Below are positions 37,851 to 47,700 of a stretch of DNA of 64,000 bases, in pieces (positions within the stretch are counted from its first letter, which is position 1; every line of letters starts with the position of its first letter). The translations under genes and the position numbers were made by a program. The stretch spans positions 9,586,001 through 9,650,000 of the forward strand of contig JAMJFZ010001258.1 in assembly GCA_026225945.1 (NCBI GenBank). The letters run 5' to 3'. Source of the stretch: Cricetomys ansorgei. Its lineage: Eukaryota > Chordata > Mammalia > Rodentia > Nesomyidae. The notes beneath the pieces were generated by a model. That model was not told where the DNA came from. It did not search any database and saw only the letters and a program-made list of their open reading frames with translations.

Positions 37851-38740
37851 TGCTTTATTGAAGAACATTAATGGATATATGAAATCATTTAGAAAGTTAG
37901 AATATGTATGATAGAATATAAAATCAATATGTATGTGTTAGGTTAAGTAATGAGTGCTAGAACCATAAAAAGCAAAATTCATTTTTGATAGTACATAGAA
38001 AAATTGCTTAAGAATAAATTTAACACAAATTTGTCCCTTTATACCTAAAACTGTAACATAGTGCTAATTTAAATATTTCAGATTCTTAATAGATGAAGTG
38101 ATAGACCATGTTTATGGAACAACTTAGTATTTTTAGGTTTTATTCCTAAAATGAACCAAAAAATAATAAAATTCCAATCAAAATCTGAGAAATGTATTTT
38201 GAAGAATTTGAGAGATCCATTGGACCCAGACTATGTAAATCAATGTGGACAAAGCAAATAATCCTTCAGTACTAAATACACATCTAACATACGCAAGACA
38301 TGCTGACCAGAGAGTAGATATTAATGGCACATCAATAAATCAGTCCATTGGTCAGATATAAGCATGTATGTAGCAAGTTTCTTTGATATTTTTCGAAGTT
38401 GCTGATGAGAAATGGAAGAGAAAGCCATTTCAGAATTTGCAACAGCTGTCAAATGGAAAATAAGAACCAAATTTAACATTGCATTTTATTTTAAAAAAAT
38501 CACTAGATTTAAATTCAAAAGTGACACCACAAAGCATTAAAACAACATAAACAACAACAATAAACAAAATGTCCCCATAGCTTAGAATTCATTCCAGTTA
38601 CTCCTAGAGCATAATGGAAATAATTATGAAAGTAAAAATAGTAGTCATTTATTGTGAAAATATTGATTTCCATTAAATACATTTTAAGAAAATGGAGAGG
38701 CATCCTACACAAGTATAGCCAATGTCTTATCCAACTCAAA

Positions 38741-38788
38741 CCCACCCACACAAACACACACATACACACACACACACATACACACACC
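38741..38788. repeat. (CA)n microsatellite, interrupted
   Basis: CA units broken by CCA, AAA and TA interruptions. Confidence 0.92.
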
Positions 38789-39169
38789 TCACATACTCAT
38801 AAAATAACCCAATGTGGCATTAAAATTAAACCACCGCATTGTCTAAAGAATTGAACAAATGCTAAAACAAATAAGATGAATAATGAGCTTAATAATTATA
38901 TTGAAATGTGGTCAACATCTGTAGTAATTCAGAACCAATAAAAGTCAAAATTTGGACCCATTATACCCTAATTGTTTTTACAGGTATTCAATAGGCAGAG
39001 AAGTAAATTCAAATGGTTGAAAGCAAAAACACACCACCATAACTCCTGATAAAAAGAAACAAGTCAGAAGGGATAAAAGAGAGAGTGAAAGTGAATACAT
39101 AGCCAAAGAGATGGAGACATAAACCATATTTCTAAATAGTTTACACAGCCAAGGGTTTGCCTGTCACTT

Positions 39170-39345
39170 TTTGTTTGTTTGTTTGTTTTGCTTTGCTTTG
39201 GATTTTTGAGACAGGGTTTCTCTGTTGTAACTCTGGCTGTCCTGGAACTCACTCTGTAGACCAGACTTGCCTCCAGCTCAGAGTGATCCACCTGCCTCTG
39301 CCTGTGCTGGGATTAAAGGCATGTGCCACCGCCAGGCACCTTTCA
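39170..39345 (-). repeat. B1 SINE, reverse, full length
   Basis: A reversed A-rich tail (TTTG)n at 39170-39190, then 'tttttgagacagggtttctc', 'ctggctgtcctggaactcac', 'tctgtagaccagacttgcct', 'gtgatccacctgcctctgcc' and 'tgctgggattaaaggcatgt', then 'gccaccgccaggca'. One of the best-preserved SINEs here. A short TCACTTT lies on each side (39164-39170 and 39343-39349) and may be part of a target duplication. Confidence 0.97.
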
Positions 39346-40294
39346 CTTTCTTTAAGATGCGCTTTGATAAGCAACTGTCCCCAGACTCCACACTGATATA
39401 CAACTGTTCTGTTGTACCTGTAGTCCCACAGTTGACAACTTCACAGGTTCAGACACTGATCTGGTTCCTGTAAGACTTCAGAGCTTTAGTACAGCCTGCC
39501 TGCTAAGTTATTTGCTATCAAAATAAATTCTTAAAAAGTTAAAAAGAAATGTCATAGGCTTAGAAAATTAATTTGACAGCAGAATAAGTCTAGATAACAC
39601 TTATATTCAGAATACAATGTCTTTACATTTCTGTAATAAAGAAAATTCCCAATTAAAACAAAAAAAGGCTTGACAATCGCCTTTTCTCAGGAGGTAATAA
39701 TCAAATTGCTAATAAGCATTTACAAATTTTCCCACATGTTTGTTCAGTTTAAAATTGGAGATATCAGCACATTACTAGGTCACCACATACTACTAGGTGA
39801 CAGGGAAAAAAAAGACGAACAATGACAGCATTGTTGAAATGTAAATAATGGAGAACTTGGAAAATTGCTGGAATTACGAATTGAAAATACTCCTGTATAG
39901 AGCATATTAAAGTTAAGCATACATCTGTCTTACACACTGATATTTCCATTCAGAACATGCCAAAGTAAGCTGAAAGCATAGGTCAAGAAGATGTGAATAT
40001 AAGCTTAGTACACTGACAAAAAACTAGAAATCTTATAAGTAACCATTAACATTGGAGTGGGAATTACCTATTTATTAAAAAATAACCACTAATACAGAGA
40101 AAGACATAGTCAAAGATCCTAAAGTTTATATTTTGTAAAAGACACTAGAAGCATAAAGCATACCATCAGTTTCATTACAGTATTCTCAGGAACAAGTTAA
40201 AATAATCTACTGCTAGATTTACTCAAGATGGATATGATAGCACACATTTGAATTCCAGAAATAAAACCATCAACCACAACAAACAAAAACCTAA

Positions 40295-40510
40295 GCATTG
40301 GAGAGATAAGTCAGTGATTAAGAGCAGTGGCTGCTCTTACTGAGGACTGGAGGTTTGATTCCCAGGCTCCACACAGTGGCTCACGACTGTGTGTAATTCC
40401 AGTCCCAAAGGATCAGGCTTCAGTGGATACCAGGAACAGGTACACAGACACATGAAAGCAAACCACTCATACATATAAAATAAAGAAATATGCAGATAAC
40501 AACTAAAAAT
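40295..40510 (+). repeat. B3 (B2-type) SINE
   Basis: 'cattggagagataagtcagt', 'gattaagagcagtggctgct', 'cttactgaggactggaggtt', 'tgattcccaggctccacaca', 'gtggctcacgactgtgtgta', then 'caggaacaggtacacagaca' and an AT-rich tail. Clear match to the B3 consensus order. Confidence 0.92.
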
Positions 40511-41165
40511 AAATATGAAAAACATAAAGATTACATACACCTGCTGAGGTTTGGACTCTAAATGAATGTCAGCATCAGGGAACTTACTTCATTTCTCGAG
40601 ATAGTTCATAGCTATATGATGTTTTGATGTTTGTCCACATGGTCAGATATGAAGAATCTACCCTAGCTGTGCACATGAGTTCAGTCTACTATGAAAGTTA
40701 CAGTTTATCAGATGAATGAATGAATGAATTGATGAATGAATGAGGCAGGATTCACTATGCTACCTGGTCTTCAATGTATTAAACATCTGACCAGAGCACG
40801 TCTACTGCATACACGACCAGAGCTGTTCATCATGTGCTGAGTACTATGACATTTTTAAGCCTGTGAAGGAAAACTGAGAAAATGCAGGTGAGCATGGACT
40901 GCGCATGTAATACCAACCGCATATCTCTTGGGTGTCGTAATTTAAAGTTATAACAGAAGGACTGTCTCAGGCACCAGATGACAATGCCTGTGAAAGGTGA
41001 AGGTGGTGCTTTGCAAAACTTGTTTTACCTTTAATAAATATTTTCCCTAACAGGGAAAACATGCAGATAAAAAAAAAAAAAGTAACCTAAGTAATCACCA
41101 TTACCAGCTTTGCTCTATGCTGCATTACGGCTGACTCACCATGGTGAGACCATGTCTGCTAAAGA
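40511..41165. other. unassigned, with a (GAAT)n tract
   Basis: A (GAAT)n run at 40712-40743, interrupted by GAATT, and an A13 run near 41069-41081. Otherwise unrecognised. Confidence 0.5.
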
Positions 41166-41182
41166 ATAGATGGTAGATAGAT

Positions 41183-41242
<60 letters not shown>
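41166..41242. repeat. (GATA)n microsatellite
   Basis: About 15 pure GATA units (41183-41242), preceded by imperfect units (GATGGTAGATAGAT). Confidence 0.97.
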
Positions 41243-41409
41243 TAAGTTCAATAATCAAAAGGAGATAGTCCTGTCAGTATTATGGTCTCTCTCGTCTTTA
41301 TATAAGCAAGCAGAAAGAGCTGTTATTCTGAAAGTGATTCTCCTACTTAGAATTAGATTGGAGATAGTATTGCTGTTACAAGATAGGGGAAACATCTATA
41401 ATTTCAAGG

Positions 41410-41431
41410 GTGTGTGTGTTTGTGTGTGTGT

Positions 41432-41465
<34 letters not shown>

Positions 41466-41483
41466 TGTGTGTGTGTGTGTGTT
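41410..41483. repeat. (GT)n microsatellite, interrupted
   Basis: About 35 GT-type units with TT and AT interruptions. The 76- and 62-codon ORFs across it are artefacts. Confidence 0.96.
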
Positions 41484-41757
41484 TCTGTTATTTGTTTAGT
41501 AATAATGGTGAATGTGCAGTTAAAACAAGCAGGGCCAGACAGAGATTTAAAGAATGTACCATAGCCTGGATGATCCTAGGTTTGACTTATGGCATGACTT
41601 AGACGATCTAGAGTAGCCAATAGACAGCAAGAGTTTGCAGAGAATTTTAAAGTGGTCAGTAGAAGAGAGAAATCTTGTCATGTCAACTTGTCTAGCTGTC
41701 CCACGGCACCTTCATTTCTTTGCCTTTTGAAAACATGGAGTAAAACCATTTTAACAG

Positions 41758-41824
41758 CTCTCTCCCTTTCTCTCTCCCTCTCTCTCTCTCTCCCCCCCTC
41801 TCTCTCTTACACACACATACACAT
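41758..41824. repeat. (CT)n pyrimidine tract with CA tail
   Basis: CTCTCCC-type tract with a C7 run near 41792-41798, ending in ACACACATACAC. Confidence 0.93.
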
Positions 41825-43029
41825 TAGTCACCAGATTATCTTAGAATAACCTAAAAATTCCTGTGTCTGAATTGGCTTTTGGCTTTTGGACAAACACTGA
41901 GTAGGGGGCAATTTTCAATGTTGTACAAAATATTTTTGACAACAATGGAATTTGTGTGTGTCATTCATTATATCTGTCTCTCTTGATTTTGAGACAAATA
42001 TTTGGAATTTTTTAAGTGTTGAATTAAGGAGATGGATACTGAAGCCCAAGCTTCCATGACTGAGTGACTGTAAAAGTGTCACACAACTTATTTGGTTCTA
42101 GTTTTATCTACTATAAAACAAACCCTTAATAATTCAGCATTGTTATTCTACAATTCAGCTATTTGCATTATTTCCTAAAATATTAAAATTTTATACTTAT
42201 CAACTCCCTCCCCCACTTTTCCTCTGTTCCTCCAGGCATGGCTCCTGTATCACACCATTTTCAAATATATTATAAAAATTATAATTTCATCTAGTTACTA
42301 TGGTGATCAGTGTGAGTCAAATTCTTAGATAAGAATACTGAATTCTGTTCTCATCAAAAATAATACGTATTGTTCCGCCTTCATCCTGTGAAGACTGGTG
42401 AAACCTTGAAGCTGGTGGGTGAGAATCTGCACAAATCCTGAAATCCCCAGGAGCAGAGGAAGTAGAGGCACAGGAGGAGCCAAGACAGAAACTAATTGGA
42501 AACAAGATTGGACAAAGGGTCAGTGATGGTGACCAGAGAGGAACACACCTTAGCACTCAGTCAGTCTGACTAGGAGGAAAATTTTGATACCAGAGGCAGG
42601 ATGCAAAAGTTGACACCCTCCTGAAATCTCCCATTGTTTTCTTCTTTCTAAACATAATGTTTTGATTTTATTTTCCAAGATGAAATTTGCTTATTTATAG
42701 GATTTTCCAGATTCTTGGAACTTTCTGACATCACAACATCTATTTTAAAATATCTTCTTTTTCTCCCGCATGTTTTAAGGAAGTGCTATCTTCCTGCTAT
42801 ACTCAATGAATGATTTCTCACCTCTTATGACAATTTAAGCGTTCTTTGACACAGTCTGAAACTAGAACTGATTGTTCTCTGCTTTTTCCTCCCTGCTTAT
42901 CCATAAAACATTCATCACACAATGGTGTGACTACCATTTGTTAATATTTCTCCATCCCTTGTGACAGAGAGAGCAAAAAAGAGAATTTTCTCTTTGCTAC
43001 CTCTACCTGAGAGAAACACACTTGTGACA
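41825..43029. other. unassigned sequence
   Basis: No recognised repeat. 42340-42600 is less AT-rich and holds a 79-codon minus ORF with no domain. Confidence 0.45.
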
Positions 43030-43240
43030 GCATTCACAATGGTGCTTATTTTAGAGTTTATTCAATTTGCAAAGATTTGGAAACAAATCGAATGACAAAT
43101 CGAACAGAAGAACAGCTGAATAATTTGTGATGAAATATTTCATGGTTTCAGCAGAATAAGACAAATCCTTACTACCCTGTAAAGATATCTTTAACAACAA
43201 TTTAAAAGAGAAAATAGTAAAACAAATATACACACAAAGA
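43030..43240 (+). mobile_element. possible L1M 3' UTR fragment, sense
   Basis: Reads 'atttgcaaagatttggaaac', 'agaagaacagctgaataatt' and 'tgtgatgaaatatttcatgg'. Later blocks resemble the ancient L1M end (catagcaaagatttggaaacaac, ggactggttaaataaatt, agatctccaagatatattgttaagtgaaaaaa). Weak but in the right order. Confidence 0.45.
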
Positions 43241-44009
43241 GCTGAGATGAGGCTGTGCATTGACGGTGAGGCTCTGCCCAGAACAAGTCCTAGGAGACAC
43301 CAGGACCTGGTGTCTGGAGTAGAAATAAGACACCATGCATCAACAAAAATGGATTTAAATTTTATGTCATCACATGGGAGAAAGAGAATTGATAATAAGC
43401 ATTGACATTGCGAGCTTATTAACAATTAACTATTGTGTTTTGCTTTGTAGTTATTACAAAAATATCATTTATTACAAAGATTTCCATAGTCTACACCACA
43501 CAGAAGTAAGATTAAGACCCTTCATGACATCAAGTAACCATACTTCTTATTAGGTGGAAATAAATCCAGAGAAGATGAGTAGCTAGCACAAGGATTATTG
43601 TCAGAATTATTATCTAAATATGACTTTATAAGGTGTAGTTATGATTTTTAAATGCCAATTTTAATTTTATTTAAATTGTCAGAGACTAAAGTTCTTGACT
43701 TAAAAATAGTTGATGTATTACCATAAAGATTCTGTTCCCTAAATTACGGCTTAAGGGCTAAAAAAAGATTAAGACAAAAACCATGAGCTGTTCCTTAAGC
43801 TCATGTCTCACTTTCATGTCTAATCCACTCATTGCTCCTGAGAAAGTTGAGGATAACGGACTGTGCATGCTTTCCCCTTCTCTGCTTCTCCTCCCTCTCG
43901 ATGCTTCTAGTTCCACCGTTATTTTACATTATCACCTTCATGTAATGATCTGTTTTGTAACCAAATTTGGATGTAGTTTTATATGTAAATGTATTCACTA
44001 CCCACTATC
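43241..44009. other. unassigned sequence
   Basis: A 124-codon minus ORF (43051-43425) spans the left boundary and has no domain. No repeat family recognised. Confidence 0.45.
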
Positions 44010-44990
44010 ACTCTTTTTGTTTTTTCTTTGTTTTTGGTTTTTGGTTTTTATGGCTTTTTAAAAAAGTTTTCTTCTTTCATAAAATATATCTGAATACCCT
44101 TCCTCCCACTCTCCACTCCTCCCAGCTCCCCTTTTCCCCAATCTACCCACCTCATCCTTCCACTCCCACTCCTACCTCTCCCCAAGAAAGAACAGATTTC
44201 TCAGGGTTACTGCTCAAACATGGCACAACAGGATGGATCAGGGTCAGGCACAATTCCCTACTTCAAGGTTGGATTAGGCAACCCAGTAGGGGGAGAACAT
44301 ACTCAAGGCAGGAAAGAGGTTCAGGGACACACCTCTATTCCAGTCTGTATGAGTTCTGTAAGAGCAGCAGGGTAGGCAACATCAACACATATTTGGGAGA
44401 CCCAGCAGTTTCCATGTCTGTTACTTCAGGCTCTGTGACACCTTAGGAGTGCTGGTCAGTTGACTTCATGGGTTTTTTCTGGTGTCCTCTACCCCTCTGG
44501 TCCCTTCATACCTCCTCCACTTCTTCCATGGCAGGGGGTATTCCCAGAGCTCTGTCTTTTCTTTGGCCTTGAGCCTCTGCATTTGCTCCCTTTAGCTGCC
44601 ATAGGGAGTCACTCTTTTGAGGATTGGGGTAAGTACCCATCTATTAGGACAGCAGGATCACTTTAGAAATCCTCTCCTGACTGTCCAGACTCAAGTTTCT
44701 GGTCTTCCCTGGAGTTTTGGTCATGGTTTCCCTCCTTTAGCATGGAGTTCTTCCCTTCCATTGTCCCAGCAGATCTTGTAGGGAGGACATATTATAGGAG
44801 GAAGTTATGTAGCTAGGATGGAGTCCCAGTTCCTCCACTAGAAGACTCAGCTGGTTGCTGGAGATGGCCCATTCAGGCCCCCTATCTTCCTTTACTAGAG
44901 GTCTTTTCTAAGGTCTCCTTTTTCATTCCAGTGAGTTTCCACTGCACTAGGTCTGCCGATTAACCCATCCATGTCCTCCAAATACTGAGT
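44010..44990 (-). mobile_element. L1 3' UTR and ORF2 end, antisense (Lx-like)
   Basis: The left end is the reversed A-rich tail (T-rich, 44010-44050), then pyrimidine-rich reversed terminus (tcctcccactctccactcct). Next: 'aagaacagatttctcagggt', 'gctcaaacatggcacaacag', 'attaggcaacccagtagggg', 'tctgttacttcaggctctgt', 'ttttctggtgtcctctaccc' plus 'ctctggtccc', 'gtattcccagagctctgtct', 'gcctctgcatttgctccctt' and 'tcccttccattgtcccagca'. This order is the rodent L1 3' UTR in reverse. The 159-codon ORF at 43967-44446 is inside it and is not a gene. Confidence 0.88.
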
Positions 44991-44992
44991 TG

Positions 44993-45192
44993 GAGAACAC
45001 AGATCTTCATCCATACTAATTAGCTGTCATAGTACTAGTTGGGGTTATTCATGCTGCCAAAAGAGGAAAGCACTCATTAATCCAAACCTGAGTCATAGAA
45101 CATAGATCTTCACCCCTACTAGTTAGCTGTCATAATGTTAGATGAAGCTATGTATGCTGCCAGAAGAGAAAAGCACTCATTAGTCTTACCCA
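44993..45192. repeat. diverged tandem duplication, about 103-bp period, two copies
   Basis: 'agatcttcatccatactaat' at 45001 and 'agatcttcacccctactagt' at 45104 begin the same series of blocks. These are 'tagctgtcata', then 'atgctgcc' with 'aaaagag' or 'agaagag', then 'aaagcactcatta'. The copies differ by perhaps 20%. The unit lies just beyond the antisense L1 and may itself be L1-derived. Confidence 0.75.
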
Positions 45193-46166
45193 GCTGTGAG
45201 TCCTAATAGCTACTCTAACAACTGGTGCAACAGTGGCATGAACAACATCAAAATGAAATTTAGCCCTGCTCCACATGGTGAAACTCATACCTTATACAGC
45301 TACTGTCCATTTTAATTTATCTAACAAAATCCAAGTGAATGAACACATCTCTACTTATGTGTCTAAGCCTTCGACACTATTTTGAGAGACATAACCCCTG
45401 TCCTTACATAAGATGTAGGACAGTAAGACATCAATATTAATACATATTTCATAGTAATTTAGAGAGAATCTGAAGAAATAGTATCACCTCTCATTTGCCT
45501 GTGTAGCAAGAACTGAAGAGTGAGGCATCTTGGGAGGATTTTCTCCACCTTCGCTGTCATTGAGCGAGTGTGTCAGATGAGACCTGACTGACCAAGTGTA
45601 CAACTTCCCATGCTCACATCCTGTCGCTAGGCCAGAGTTCAGTCCATTCCTACGGGTGATATCAATTTTTAAAGGCCTTCTTTGCCCTTCTTGTCTAAGC
45701 TGGATTCTAAACTCCAGCTTCACTCTTTGTGATGCATCATTCCTGCTTTGCATTGATTTTTTTTAACCCAGAGAAAAGGAGAGTTACTCAGAGCTATTCA
45801 ATATGCACAGAAAGATTCGCAGTGCTTTTATCAAAATATACATAACATATTATTTGTCACAATGGAATGCATCTCTTACAGCATTTCATTTATCATTGAT
45901 GGCTAAGTGTGAAATGCCTTAGAGGGTAGCTGACTTAGTTAATGCCCCATAGAGACAATAAAACAATTGTCTGCTATGCCACTGCATCAATGATGCAAAT
46001 TTAAGGCTGGTCATGCCATTATAGTTATATAATTTTGCATTAAAAATACAAAGCGGGAATATAGCACATATGACTTCTAATTCTTGCTTACCTGCTATAT
46101 AGGTCAAGCCACTTAAGATTTCTGTCCCAGTTCACTTTTATTTCATTTTTTGTTTCTTTAAACTAG
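45193..46166. other. unassigned, partly repeat-like
   Basis: 45193-45300 reads like a rodent middle-repetitive element I cannot name ('cttacccagctgtgagtcct', 'gcaacagtggcatgaacaac', 'gctccacatggtgaaactca'). 45480-45760 is less AT-rich and holds an 89-codon minus ORF with no domain. Confidence 0.4.
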
Positions 46167-46260
46167 CTATCTTAGATACTTTTCTACATCTGTGATAAAA
46201 CACCATGACCAAAGCAACTTACAGAAGAAAATCATTAATCTAGCATACAAAGTCTTAGGT
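46167..46260 (-). mobile_element. MaLR LTR end, reverse
   Basis: 'ctatcttagatacttttcta', 'catctgtgataaaacaccat' and 'gaccaaagcaacttacagaa' are near-exact reversed ORR1/MT LTR end landmarks. Homology is lost after about 46260, so only the terminal 90 bp remain. Confidence 0.88.
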
Positions 46261-46500
46261 TTCATTATGGAGTTTCTAAACATACTTTTTTCTTGATCCT
46301 CTCCATCTATTTCTCCCATCCCGAGACCACCATGAACACTTACTCTCAGTAGCTTCCTTTTCCCTTTTGTATGTTACTCCCTACAACTCCCTAAAACCCT
46401 CCTTCTCCCCAGTATGGGGCCTCTGCCATGTTTCATTACTGATATCCAAGTTCTAACTGCAAAGGTGTGTGGGAGGGTGTGGGTATGCAGGGACTACTAA

Positions 46501-46579
46501 AGTGAGGGAGGAGAGAGAGACAGAGAAGAGAGACAAAGAGACACAGAGAGAGACAGAGTCAGAGACAGACACAGAGAGG
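46501..46579. repeat. GA-rich low-complexity tract
   Basis: GAGA/CAGA units with no fixed period. Confidence 0.9.
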
Positions 46580-46989
46580 CACTAAACATTGCTATGCAAG
46601 CCTAAGAGTGTCTGGATTCTTCTGTGGCAGGATACAAAGTCCTCTGTGTCATGCTCAGGAATTGTCAAGTTGAGCTAGAAATTTGTTTCTGCTTTCTGAA
46701 ACCTTCCATATTGATCTGTGGAATGACTGCTGCAGTTTACACTCCAGTCATCAGTGAGTAAATGTTACACGTTCTTTCCAACATCTTTGCGAAGCATGCA
46801 TCGTCACTTGTTTTCTTGATGATGTAAGTCTTCCAACTAGAGTGAGATCTAATCTCAAAAAGCTGTTTTAATTTGAAATTTCTGATTCCAAAGTATACTG
46901 AACACTTTTTAAAATAATTTATATTTCTTCTCCTTAGCGCTCTCTGTTCATTAGCCCATATCTTGACTTCCCAGTTTCGGGATTCATGA
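46580..46989. other. unassigned, probably decayed antisense L1
   Basis: 'aagctgttttaatttgaaat' and 'cccatatcttgacttcccag' fit the general look of antisense L1 next door, but not enough to claim. Confidence 0.4.
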
Positions 46990-46991
46990 GT

Positions 46992-47044
<53 letters not shown>

Positions 47045-47064
47045 TACATGCATGTGTGTGTGTG
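46990..47064. repeat. (TG)n microsatellite
   Basis: About 27 TG units, then a CTACATGCATG break, then more TG. Confidence 0.97.
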
Positions 47065-47700
47065 ATTTTTCTCAGTATTTTATATATACTGTTATCAAAA
47101 CTCCCTGCCTCAAGCAGAGCTGTCAAGGACTTTCTTCATTTTAAGATTGTCTATTTACTCTGCTATTTGTTACTTTTTTCTGGGAGAGCTTTTCAATTTC
47201 ATATAATGGCAACTGTCATTGTCTTGAACTATTTTTGTGTGTTGAAGACATTTTTCTAAATGTTCTTGCATATACCTGTGTAGTGAAGTATTTTCCTCTT
47301 TAAATTTCAATGTTTCAGGCTTTAAATAAGGTCTTTGGTCCATTTTGATTGATTTTTGTACAGTGTGGGGACTATGAATCTAATTCCATCCTTCTCTAAG
47401 TAGAAAACCCACTTTGCCTATATCGTGTTTAATAAGTTGCTTATTTTTTCAAATGTATACCTTTGATAATCTTGTCACTCAAATATTAGCTGGCTATGGT
47501 TGTATAGGTTTATTTCTTGGTTTTCTAATCTATTCCATTGATTTACCTGTCAGAGGGATATGCCAATAGCATGCTGTCTTTGTCCCTATGGCTCTGCAGT
47601 ATAATTTGAGGTCGAGTAGTATAATCCAATACTATTCTTTCTGCTTAGAATTGTTTTGGATACCCATTTTCTTTTGTGTTTCCATATGAATTTCCCTAGT
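47065..47700 (-). mobile_element. L1 ORF2 3' part, antisense, decayed
   Basis: 'aataaggtctttggtccatt', 'ttgattgatttttgtacagt', 'ggggactatgaatctaattc', 'tctattccattgatttacct', 'gccaatagcatgctgtcttt', 'gtccctatggctctgcagta', 'taatttgaggtcgagtagta', 'agaattgttttggataccca' and 'tttccatatgaatttcccta'. All match the well-known L1 antisense order through the ORF2 C-terminal region. Confidence 0.9.

Larger units (their letters stand above)
37540..40250 (+). mobile_element. L1M ORF2 and 3' region, sense, heavily decayed and interrupted
   Basis: Scattered ordered landmarks: 'ataaaattccaatcaaaatc' (L1 caattccaatcaaaatccc) near 38170, then 'aatcagtccattggtcagat' (gatcaatggaacagaat). Next are 'aatgagcttaataattat' and 'aatgtggtcaacatctgtag' plus 'taattcagaaccaataaaag' (tgctcaacatcactagtaattagagaaatgc) near 38900. 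Then 'gcttgacaatcgccttttct' and 'attgctaataagcatttaca' near 39680-39720. A reverse B1 and a CA repeat interrupt it. Exact bounds and unity as one element are inferred. Confidence 0.55.

Noticed and set aside
40712..41242. Possible CRISPR-like regular repeats
   Set aside because: They are (GAAT)n and (GATA)n microsatellites without spacers, in a eukaryotic genome.
43967..44446. 159-codon ORF
   Set aside because: It lies in antisense L1 3' UTR sequence and starts in the reversed A tail.
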